A stretch of 64,000 nt of DNA from NCBI RefSeq assembly GCF_900496995.4, contig NC_044005.1, positions 27,595,363 through 27,659,362 of the forward strand, written 5' to 3'. Source of the DNA: Aquila chrysaetos chrysaetos (Eukaryota > Chordata > Aves > Accipitriformes > Accipitridae). The notes below the pieces were generated by a model that was given only the letters and a program-made list of their open reading frames with translations, was not told the DNA's origin and searched no databases. Positions 1 to 9,595 of this stretch are shown in pieces; position 1 is the stretch's first letter; each line of letters starts with the position of its first letter. The position numbers and the translations under genes were made by a program.

Positions 1-424
1 CAGCGTCTTAGGAATGATGGTGTTTGGTACTGTTTGTTAGGATTTGTGCATCTGTGCACCTAAATTATTGCCTCTCCTGAGTTTGTCTTTTATGTTGAGT
101 AGCTATCAACTGAAGTTGGAACTTTCTGGTTTACTTGTGGCCTTTCTGGCAATAGAGTGCTAGCAGCATAATAAACTGCATTACAAAGCTAAGTAGGCAT
201 AACCACCATTTTATATGTGGAAAATGGAAAACAAGCAAAGCTCTGCTCACAAACTTTGGTAGCAAAGGAAAATATAGAGCCCGAGAACAATAAGTCCTAG
301 GCCTGTCTTTTAAAGACCATCTCAGCTTACAGTGTCTTTCTCTTAATCAACAGTGTCTCCCTTCTTTTAATTCTATTTTTTTAATAATTTCACTTATTTC
401 CCCTTCATAATGTCTTTGTCTTAG
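1..424 (+). other. FAM161B: Partial intron of FAM161B
   Basis: AT-rich sequence ending in a pyrimidine-rich tract and TTAG acceptor at 421-424. Nothing else recognised. Confidence 0.7.
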
Positions 425-987
425 TCGTCCATCTGGTAACAAAAGGCAGTCCAGTTCTTTGATCGACCTCACCTCTGACAGTACCTGGGATCAGCAAAAG
501 CCTCACTTGTTTCCTAAATCCCGCTTGAGGCCAAAAAGCGCTTCATCTCCCTGGATTCCTTCCATCACCATCCCTCAGCCTTTCGAAATGACACTGCGGG
601 AAGCTCGCAAAAAGTCCCAGTTGATGAAGTCATATGTGTTTCTTGAACTAGACAAACAGAGAGACAAAAGGCAAAGCCAGGATGAAGCTGAATGTCAGAA
701 GCAATTCCGGGCACAGCCTGTACCTGCCCATGTGTTTCTGCCCCTTTATCAGGAAATAATGGAGCAGAATGAGATTCGCAGGCAAATAGCAACACAGAAG
801 AGAAAAGAGCTGTTACTTTCAACCCAGCGGCCCTTCAGTTTCCTGGAGAAGGAGGAGAAAAAGAAAGAAGCTATCAGACAAAAGTTCCTGGCAGCAGCAA
901 CCCCAAATGAGAGCTCCAAACAGAAGCAAGCAACCAAAAAAATTCCTAAATCTACTTATGACCCACTTCTTGGAGATAAACTCAAAG
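425..987 (+). CDS. FAM161B: FAM161B exon a
   Basis: Largest exon in the window (563 bp). Acceptor TTAG ends at 424; donor CAAAG|GTAAAA follows 987. It leaves one base (G) of a split Glu codon. It carries the LPLYQEIMEQNE and PFSFLEKEEKKK motifs. The following 1.7 kb intron shows only AT-rich sequence. Confidence 0.9.
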
Positions 988-3900
988 GTAAAATGCCAGG
1001 GCTCTTCCTGTAAAAACAGCTCCCTGCCTGTCCCTCACTGTCTCCATGCTGGGAGGTAGGATCATGGCCCACAGGGTGTCACTTGGAGTATAAAGCCAAT
1101 ATCATTACATCCCCTGGTGTCTCCTGTGTATCACTGGTCATTACATTTCATCTAGGTACCCTTACGGTAGAGTGTCCTAAATTTACTAGTCTTGTATCAG
1201 TGTCAGTAGCAGCAGTTCTGTGCCACTCCCCAGCACACATGGGTACATTGAGCTCTTCAGACAGATTTCCACACCCCTTTTGCTGCAAATCATGACAGTT
1301 TGGGAATCCTTCCCTGCACTGGATTCCATACCTTTGGTTACACTAAAGGGACTGAGATGACTTGTGGCACAAACGTGAAGACATATGTAGTGCCAGAAGT
1401 GTCCAAGGTCCGTGCAGTATCTTGGAACTGACAGTTTTACTCCCACCCAAGTGATCTGTGCTGCACAGAACCCCTAGGAGAAAAATATCTCCTGAGTCCA
1501 AATCAGGCAATTAGTTCAGTTCTAAGTGATAGTGCAGTAGTCCAGTCTCTCCTGCCATCCTCTGATCTTTTCAGTTGCCTTCCCCCGTGCTCTCCACCTT
1601 AAGTGCTAAAACAGGGGATGTAGGTGCCAGGACCATTCTAGTCAGAGGGACAGCCAAGGACATTTTCCTGATGCTCACTTTCTTTCAGATGGCTTAAGCC
1701 CCCACAGTTATAAGTTTGAAGTAAGCAATACAGACTTCACGCTTGAATATAGGAACTAAATCAGTCCTTTATAATTCTCATTGCTTTTCTCACCCCTTTC
1801 TTTTTTTTACTGTTTCCCACTGATTTGTTCTTGAGTATACACCAGTTCAGTTTTCATCAGAAAACATTTGTTGCGGTGTGCTAAACTAAATAGATTAGAA
1901 CGGTAAAAGAGCAAAGGACGAGCCATTGTTCTGTTTCTATCTGGTATATGAGAAGGGAGGAGGAATGAACATTTCATACCTCAGCCAATGCAAACTTATA
2001 AACAGTCTCAAAAATAGTCTTATTTTGCAAACAGCAGTACTGATTTTTTTTTTTCTAAGAGCAAAAAACCAACACACAGCCAACTGTTTTGTCTGCATTT
2101 TCACAAATATTTAGCGCTGCACAGGAAAGGACTCAGTTTAACGCTATACCCTGAAACACATTCTTTCTAATGAGAGTTTGTCACAGAAGTCACAAGACAT
2201 GATCCATCCACCAAATGCTCCTTACTTAAAATCTTTTCCAATACAGACAAGCACTGCTGGATATTACATAGAAAAGCCATCATCTGTTACAAATATATTT
2301 GAACAGCCCACTTCGATCACACAGTCAACATAATGACATAAAGCCCCACATGAAAAGTAGAACCTTGATTAACACAGTACTTCTGCAAGACAAAGGGCAC
2401 AAGTTATCTGGTACCCCTAAGAATAGGAACAGGAGGAGAAGGCCTGTTCAGTAACTTACTCTAAGTGAAAGAGATATCTGGAGATTAATGCCTAAGAAAG
2501 AGACTCTACCATGTTTTTTCCGCTATCATTGAGTTTTTTTTCCTGGGAGGCAGAGGAGAGTAAGGCTGGAAAGTGGGGAAAGAGAAGACAGGATATCTGG
2601 TCTCTTCTATATGTGTAGCTGCCATCCTAAAGAAAAGTTTAGAGTTGTGCAGTGGCAATTTCACAGCCTTTTATGTCACTCATTCTTCTCATTGCTTTGC
2701 TTTTGATTCATTAGAAGCTGAACTCTACAGAGAAATCCGCATTCAAATGAGAGCAAAGGATTTGCTTGAGAGCTCCATAGCTCCTATAGATACGAGCAAC
2801 TGTCGGAGGGAGCCTCAGTCCCGAACTGCCACTAAAACTAAGCGGGAAAGACTTGGCTTCTTGCAGGACAAAAGTTTCAGCTTCAAGCCAAGGATTAATC
2901 CAACAATACCGGATTTTGAAGGACTTTACTGGGCATTTCAGACGGAAGCAGTAAGGAGACAAGAAATCAAAGAGGCAACTCGTAATAAGCCATTCAAGCT
3001 AAGAACCTCCAATCTCCGTGGCAGGCAGAGGCAGGCTAATGAAAAGATAAAGGTGAGATGACTGGATATTTCTGTGGTACTTCTTTCTCCAATCAAGATA
3101 GCAACTTCTTAAATTTATAGCATTTATTTATGGATGGTTAATGTCCTGTGACCTCTGTTGTTGTCTTGGGAGTACTGCAGAATTCTAGGACAAACCAGAG
3201 AACAAAATTCTACACAGAGATGAGCTATGACAGCTAAGGCTCAACCACCCTTCCATACTCTTAATCACGTCTCCTTCCCCTCATCCCTCAGCCCCTTCCC
3301 ATGTAAATCCCTACTGATGGAAGAGAGAAGAATGAGTGCATTGCTCACGTACCCTTTGTTCTCTTTGTAGACAAAGAAGAGAGGAGATTCTGTACTATGA
3401 ACAAACACACTGAATAGAGTTCCATTTTTTTCAGGATTCTCATCAACTTTCCAAGATTTCAGTACAAAAAAGTCATTCTCTGACCGGACTTTCCTCTCTC
3501 TCTTCCAACACTCTTCCAGTGCATATTACAGATGCAACTAGAAAAAGGGAATCTGCTATTAGGTAAGTAGAAAAGTTTGTCTACAAGACCATACACCAAG
3601 TAATGACCAAAATGGAGGGAAAAAGGTCAGTGTTTTCCCTCATCACATCAACTACATCAATAATACTTTTCCTAAATGTTTCTCTGTCTTCTTTCTTTGC
3701 TAATTCTTGCCCTGCTTCCCAGTTGATTTGGGAGCTGCAGACTCGTATGTCTGAAATTTTGCTTTTCTCCTTAGAGGACTACAAAAGTGAAATTCCCCAC
3801 TAGCATGTAGTCTGGCAGTCGTAAGTGAGCACATTAGTAACTTTTTTCTATACAGATACTCCCAAGATAACAAAAAGGAAGGGGACAAAGAAGGAATTTA

Positions 3901-6495
3901 TTGGCTGGAGAAACAGAAAAAGAAATGTCAAGCTATCCGAAAGTCAGTGAACAGCCGAGCAAAAGCCCTGGATCCACATAAAAGTTTGGAGGAAACACAC
4001 AAGGAGAAGTTCAAGCAGAACTGGTCAGTATCCTATTCTGCACAGAAATAACCATTTGCTCTAGTAACTGGGGATCATCGGATAATTCTTTAGGAGGAAT
4101 TCAGTCTAAGAACATTCGTAGCCCAACTTTTTTGGTTGTCGTACCCATTCCACATTCATTTGGATTTCTTGACAATTCCACGCTACCCCTTCCATACAGA
4201 ACAGCTTCCTTTAGATTAACATTTGTAGAAACTAATTTGTACAAACCAACTGAAACGTATAATTTGGTAAGGCACACATGAGACAAGGTTTTCTAAAAGT
4301 GTGAACACTGGTTCTCTGCTTACAATCTAGTAGTAAAGCTTTGCTAACAGGTCCATAACTTGCCAGCAATAGGATTTTTTTTGCCCAGCATTCTGAATCA
4401 AGGGAATTATCAGAGCTATTTAAAGGACAAAACAGTTATTGAGAATTCCTCATTCCTGATGAGCTACAGTCAGAGGGAACCTGCATTAGACAGGCAACTT
4501 TTCCATTTCAGGCAAAATATGAGAGAGAGAACAAAGGAATACAGAAAGGAGCTGGAAGAAATGCAGCTGCGAGTCAAGAATAGACCATACCTCTTTGAAC
4601 AGGTCACCAAGGTAACTGGTCAAAGTTCCAGACTGTTTCTGGGTGACAGGATACATTGTCTTTCATTTAAGACAGGCATGAAGAAATCTAGTCTCAAGTC
4701 AATTCACAGATAAGAAGGTGCAAATGGTTGCATAGTCTCTTGACTACACTCAAAATAACACATGGAAGGGCCACCCAAGTGTAATGTAAATTCCTTCCCA
4801 CCAGTTGAAAAAACACTCAGTCTTGGTTGTAGAGCTTTCCAGTCCCTAGTATATATTGCAATCAAAATTATATGGACTGATCAAAATCAAGGCCTTATCA
4901 CACCAGAAATTATATGAATACCTATTCTGCACCTGAATACCATAGCCTACAGTCTAGAAATTTTAAACTTTTTTTTCTTAAAACCCTCTCCAGTTGAGCA
5001 CTTTTTCTTTGTACCTCTAGTGCTACTAGAAAAACATTAATGACAGTTACATCACTAGTATCATCTGCAAGCTCTGCTATCTGGGGTTGTGTTCAGCACA
5101 TCTCATCCATCACACAGTACCAGCTGCAAATCTGTATTGCACTTGAGGTGTAGATGCAATCTTTACTCTCTATAAAGTATCTTCTTCCCCTGGGTTTTCT
5201 CTTTCAGTTCTGTCTCCTTGCAGGGATGGTATCTGGTTAGAGACATAGTGACAATACATTGACAATATGCTGATTTAAGATTTCTCAATAGAAAGTACCC
5301 TCCTGGGTCAGGCTTTCTGTTCAGATGAGTGGTTAATGGAGGCAGAGAACACATTTGTATGATAAATATTGGTAACATTCCTGTTTGCCAGGCTGGTAAG
5401 GATTCACCAGTATTGATAGCATTCACTCATGTTGAGATAAGACTTCTATCCTTCCATATAGAACACCTTAATCTTTAGGAACTGGTCAATCCCTCTGGAA
5501 AACTGTCATCTCAGACTATATCAATTAGCAAGGTTTATTTGGAGGCAATGGGGATATAGGATCAAGGATGCTTGGTTTTCAGTTTCATGAAGATGAGCTG
5601 ATAGGAAGCTATTTCACAGGTGCTCTCCATTTATTGAACTCCACTGTTGTTAGTGCTTACAAATTACAAGCAGACGTGTTTACAGAATTTCTCACAACCC
5701 TTTTTTGCACATGTTCTCAATTTGGGTGTCAGAGTCAGGGCTCAGACACAAGTATGCTAGTCTGGTAAGACTGGAATGCTGTAGAAGCAGAACAGAAGAA
5801 GGAAGAAAAAAAGAACAGAAGCAGGAAAAGGTGAGCTCTGGCCTTGAGAAATGCGAGACATTGTGCTAGTATTTGGTTTTGGTACTGTACTGGATGGATG
5901 ACAAAAATTTTGGACAGGGGCTTTGCTCTCATTCTCATTAGGAGTGTCAGCCATGAACTTTAAAACAACTTAACTGTTATGGGGAAGCCCCAGTTCTATA
6001 TGCTTACTGTTTAAGTTTTGATTTCATAGCATGATGCTCGTCAAGGAGCAGAGCGTCGCTACAGACACACCCTCCAGCAGGTTGGGCTAAGCGAAGAATT
6101 TGTAAGGAAAAAAGGGAAAGATGCCACTGACTTGCTGGATGAAGAATCTGATGTTCACAGGTAATAAAAACAATGCAATACAGCTCTTTTGCTTTTGACT
6201 AAAAGTATTTTCCTTGTTCATGAAAGTGTTCCAGTTTGTATTATCTAGTGTAGGCAAAATTAAATCAACTTCAATCCTCTTATTAAGAATCATGGCTCCT
6301 CTATCTTAACTCCTATGACTGCACTGTATTTCTTATGCATGGGGCAAAGCAGCAAGTAAGCACTGCAAACAATTTCCAGTACTAGACAGTCACTGTTTCT
6401 GCAGACCGCCCAAGCCTCAGGGTGAAAAGGACAACTCTACTGTACAGGAAGGAGAACCTCAAGAGGAACAGAGCGGAAAGGAAATGGCAACATAA
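425..6495 (+). CDS. FAM161B: FAM161B, C-terminal seven coding exons (5' end outside window)
   Basis: Exons joined in phase: 425-987, 2715-3052, 3435-3562, 3856-4023, 4512-4611, 6030-6160 and 6405-6495, all with AG acceptors and GT donors, giving 505 codons and a TAA at 6493-6495. The protein is charged, rich in K/R/E/Q and largely coiled-coil-like. Visible family motifs include HVFLPLYQEIME, RPFSFLEKEEK and DKSFSFKPRINPTIPDF, typical of the FAM161 (UPF0564) family. Known for the family: FAM161A binds microtubules at centrioles and the photoreceptor connecting cilium, and FAM161B interacts with it. The B paralogue is chosen because the gene runs tail-to-tail with ZNF410, as in human 14q24. The first base of the 425 exon completes a codon begun in an exon left of the window, so the N-terminus and start codon are not seen. 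No frameshift or internal stop was found. Confidence 0.9.
2715..3052 (+). CDS. FAM161B: FAM161B exon b
   Basis: Acceptor CATTAG ends at 2714 and donor AAAG|GTGAGA follows 3052. The first two bases complete the split Glu codon (LK-E-AELYREIR). Encodes FLQDKSFSFKPRINPTIPDF, one of the most conserved FAM161 family stretches. Ends in phase 0. Confidence 0.92.
3435..3562 (+). CDS. FAM161B: FAM161B exon c
   Basis: Acceptor TTTTTTCAG ends at 3434; donor TTAG|GTAAGT follows 3562. Serine-rich reading (SHSLTGLSSLSSNTLPVH) followed by TRKRESAIR. This is the only frame open across the exon and it matches both neighbouring phases. Confidence 0.88.
3856..4023 (+). CDS. FAM161B: FAM161B exon d
   Basis: Acceptor CTATACAG ends at 3855; donor CTG|GTCAGT follows 4023. 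Encodes a basic, helical segment (YWLEKQKKKCQAIRKSVNSR). The exon-end Trp codon is split TG|G with the next exon. Confidence 0.88.
4512..4611 (+). CDS. FAM161B: FAM161B exon e
   Basis: Acceptor CCATTTCAG ends at 4511; donor CCAAG|GTAACT follows 4611. Encodes a coiled-coil-like stretch (RTKEYRKELEEMQLRVKNR) ending PYLFEQVTK in phase 0. Confidence 0.9.
6030..6160 (+). CDS. FAM161B: FAM161B exon f
   Basis: Acceptor TTTCATAG ends at 6029; donor CACAG|GTAATA follows 6160. Reads HDARQGAERRYRHTLQQVGL, joining QVTK of the previous exon, then an acidic DLLDEESDVH. Confidence 0.9.
6405..6495 (+). CDS. FAM161B: FAM161B terminal coding exon
   Basis: Acceptor TTTCTGCAG ends at 6404. Short acidic, Gln/Glu-rich tail (EGEPQEEQSGKEMAT) and TAA at 6493-6495. 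The tail looks poorly conserved, as expected for a disordered C-terminus. Confidence 0.85.
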
Positions 6496-8402
6496 GATCT
6501 AGCAGAAGAATCCATTGATCATCTCTTAATTATTTTAATTCAAGATTCTCCAGGTTAATCCTCAGGAACTTTATGGTTTAGGCTGACACTTAAGAATTGC
6601 TCTGGGTTAAGTGAGATGTGAGAACTTAGTAAAGGAAAAAAAGACCAGCTGTTGTTTAGAGCATGTCTTGTCCAACCCAGCAAACCCTGCAGCCTCCCTT
6701 AGTGTTCACAAGTGTTCCTCGTGTGAGCCATTTCCCTTTCTTTAATGGGCAACAAAACAAGTTAAAAAGGTTGAAGCACTATCTTCGGATAAAAGTAGGC
6801 ATGAAAGATTGAAGAGGTGCATCCTCTCTGTTAGCTCCTTGCATTCATGCCACAGAAGCACACAGAAAGGGGAGAATACCTTTCAGTGTGTTAAACCTTG
6901 GTTTACACATACATGTGGTAGAATGCTTTTAAACAAGGTATTTCTAAAAAAACAAAGAGCAGGATTTGACCTACCTTGGGAGAAGACTCAGAGAAGTCCT
7001 TCTCTGGTGTTAACTCTTCATTTGCTCATTAACAGCTCTGCTCCTTCCTCCCATTAGGAAGAAGCAATAGTCTTTCTGTATTAAAAAATCTCCCGTATTT
7101 CATTATTTGAAACTGTTTTAACATCTTACCAATTCAGGTCATTAATTTGGCCTGAAAAACAACGAAAATTATGAAGAGGGTTGTAATTAAACAATGCATT
7201 GCTTTGGATTGCTGTTATCCTAATTCTACTATTGCTGTGATATCAAAGATGGACTTTGGTGGAAGAAACATCAGGTGTTACCTGTCAGCATGTTGCACTC
7301 AAATGCCTGGCACATCTTGAATGGTATAGTTCACACATTAGTGGTTTTCCTTTACCTTTCAGTAATAACAGTCTCAAAAATACAAACCCTTACCACCTGG
7401 AATGTTTTCTGAGAACTATGACATCAAAGCACTGTGAGATTAAAAGATTTTTAAATTGCTATCCTGTTTCTGCATTGTCCAATTTCTTTATCAATCATCT
7501 TTTCCTCACTTTTTAAATAGCAGCTGTGTCTCTTTTCACCTGTGTCACCTCAATCCATTTCTCCTTACACTGCAACAACAAAACCTCATCATCAAATCAG
7601 AAATACAGTACCTGTAAGAGCTACCACATTAGATAAAGATATAAAACTGAGATAATGACATTTTTAATCATAAGTACCAGATCCAGGAATTTATGGCCCC
7701 GTGGTTTTAGGCTGCTCTGTTACACTTCCACAGAGATCAATACATAGCTGAATGCATTGGGCTGCAGCAGTCCTCCTTACCGACTCAATCTCCACACTGA
7801 GAAAAGGCTTAAGCACATGGGAGGGTTCAAGGAAGGCTGTTATCAGTGTGCCAGTTTCTACGTAAGTTTAATTGTGCAGGACACACAAAGGCTGTTCCTT
7901 CTGCTGTATCCCCTGGAGAAGAGCAGTGATGTAATCATATTGTCACCATGCCTTGTCACATTGAAAGAAGAAGGAAAGAAGATTTCTTCCATGCTCCAGG
8001 TCTGTGGTCTAAAGCCCACTGGGCTTGTATACATATATCTGGAGCACTGGGAGTGAAATTTTAAAACATACATTTTAAGGGGTATTTACTAAAATTGGTT
8101 GCTAATTTCCATAGTAATACTTGATGATGCTAGAAAAAAAAAATTCGAAGTATGTGAAGTGTAAAGGAAAACCTTAAGAAAGGAGGAACAAAGGCTTGAC
8201 TTTAAATGAATATAGGATATTATGCCATATTCCTTTAACAAATACTAAGGTGACATGCATGAATACAGTAACAGATAAATCAAAGTCTTAATATTGGTCC
8301 CTAAACAGAAATTGCTGAAATGGTGATGAAAGTAAAAGCATCAGACTAAGTAACTGAAACTCACTAGCACCTTTCTTGCCAAACAAAGTGTTTTTCTGAA
8401 AG

Positions 8403-8446
8403 TAGGATTACACTTCTGTAATCCTAAAAGAGATTTGTAATCTCTT
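8403..8446. repeat. Two tandem perfect hairpins
   Basis: First hairpin: 9-nt arms TAGGATTAC (8403-8411) and GTAATCCTA (8418-8426), 6-nt loop. Second: 8-nt arms AAGAGATT (8428-8435) and AATCTCTT (8439-8446), 3-nt loop. They are one base apart, 25 bases before the AATAAA at 8471. Confidence 0.7.
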
Positions 8447-8470
8447 AACGTATCCCAAAAATGGTATGGA

Positions 8471-8476
8471 AATAAA
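8471..8476 (+). terminator. Poly(A) signal AATAAA, likely FAM161B
   Basis: Canonical hexamer with a T-rich, GT-containing downstream region (8482-8525). It faces a minus-strand AATAAA at 8983-8988, fitting two convergent genes. Confidence 0.5.
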
Positions 8477-8982
8477 GAATTTCAACTTTTGTTCTGGATT
8501 TTTGCATTTTATGAAAAAATTTTGTTATTTTTAGTTAAAAGAATTACAGCCTATTCAGCTAACCTATAAAAATACTGTAGTAAAGAAGACATCTCACTGG
8601 AGCATCTCCCATCAGCTGATGAGATGGTAGCCAAACCACATCAGATCCTGATTCACAGGTACCTGGTGGAGCTCCTGCAAGAACCTCCAAATTACAGTAC
8701 CTTTACCGACAACAGCACTACCTTTACATTCAGCTAGGGAGCAATATAAACTCAAAGCATTCTCTTCACATAGGAGCTATTATAGACGCATAGTATCTTA
8801 GCAAAACTCTGCATTCTTAAAAATGCCAATTCTGAAGAAAGTCTTTAACAAAAATTCAAAACATCTACATGGTAGACTCATTTAAAGGGCTTGATATACC
8901 AAACAAATTTTGGAGGAAAAAGTGACTGGGGAAAGCAGGAAAAGAACACAGCAAATGTAATTAAATGATATCAAGTAGTACA

Positions 8983-8988
8983 TTTATT
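8983..8988 (-). terminator. Poly(A) signal AATAAA on minus strand, likely ZNF410
   Basis: The plus strand reads TTTATT here. It is the first minus-strand AATAAA I found beyond the last recognised ZNF410 exon (9458-9595). Use as the ZNF410 3' end is inferred. Confidence 0.4.
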
Positions 8989-9061
8989 TCAGATAGTGAG
9001 TCAGCTTCTGACAGTGAGATGTATTAGAATATAGTCTCTGAAGGTAAAGGATGGAAGGAAG

Positions 9062-9155
9062 GCCTGTTGCTCAAGATACCGAATGTTTGTACAGTGCCTA
9101 GCACAATGAGGTCCGGGTCCTTAACTGGGGCTTCTAGGTGCTCCAGCAAAACAAA
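9062..9155. repeat. Possible old dispersed repeat fragment
   Basis: The stretch around TGTACAGTGCCTAGCACAAT resembles a high-copy interspersed sequence I recall from reptile genomes. Family not assigned; recognition is from memory only. Confidence 0.3.
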
Positions 9156-9243
9156 CACTTTAGGCTTTAGGAGAATGGACTGCATGAACAGTTTTGAAAT
9201 GGCGTTTCACGACATGGGCTAAATGACACCTAAGCAGCAGACT

Positions 9244-9257
9244 TCACCTTTTAAGCT
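9244..9257 (-). CDS. Candidate short terminal exon of ZNF410 (alternative end)
   Basis: A strong minus-strand acceptor (TTTCTCTCTTGCAG) precedes this stretch. Joined in phase to the 9458 donor it adds only ELKR before TGA (9246-9244). It does not resemble the conserved human tail, so it is at best an alternative end or chance. Confidence 0.2.
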
Positions 9258-9264
9258 CTGCAAG

Positions 9265-9313
9265 AGAGAAACTTGGTCCAGTAGGTCTTCTCCAACTCCA
9301 GTTTTATGATTCA
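9265..9313 (+). mobile_element. Possible CR1 3'-end fragment
   Basis: Contains AGGTCTTCTCCAACTCCAG followed by TTTTATGATTC, resembling the last about 45 bases of avian CR1 elements. Heavily truncated, one octamer unit only. Confidence 0.5.
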
Positions 9314-9457
9314 TTCTCCATCTACCCACCCGCTCTGTGCACAGTTAAAGCAACGTTCACTCATCCCACTGCAATATGGTGAGCCTCTACGAGGAATGAT
9401 CGATCCCACTTCAGTCACCACATATAAGAGGGCGGAAAAAAGAGCAGCTGGTCTCAC

Positions 9458-9595
9458 CCTCCTCTACTCCAATAATAGACTCAGTGTCTGGCAGGTGCAG
9501 AGACTCGACGCCAAGGCTGGGCTGAGAGTTCATGGAGATGAGATTCTTACTATGCACTGTAGATTCTTCCAGCAAACTGCTGCCCATCAGTGACT
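9458..9595 (-). CDS. ZNF410: ZNF410 exon: post-zinc-finger segment
   Basis: Acceptor CACAATAG, then [11 protein letters not shown]..., [13 protein letters not shown] and IIGVEE, matching the human MGSSLLEE / SMNSQPSLG / GVDDE region. Donor GAGG|GTGAGA leaves one base (G). Reading through the donor instead would add 17 residues and stop at 9411-9413. Confidence 0.88.

Larger units (their letters stand above)
6496..8495 (+). other. FAM161B: Probable FAM161B 3' UTR
   Basis: No convincing coding sequence. Candidate poly(A) signals are ATTAAA at 7080-7085 and AATAAA at 8471-8476; the latter is followed by a T/GT-rich stretch, as expected of a cleavage region. The 3' limit is inferred. Two tandem perfect hairpins lie at 8403-8446. 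Confidence 0.45.

Noticed and set aside
8600-8760. Minus-strand reading EVLAGAPPGTCESGSDVVW as the missing ZNF410 tail
   Set aside because: A few residues resemble the human EVLAEGSPRS region, but no acceptor gives the required phase (one carried G), the rest does not match, and it lies beyond the likely poly(A) signal at 8983.
9306-9593. 95-codon plus-strand ORF
   Set aside because: Opposite-strand shadow of the ZNF410 exon at 9458-9595.
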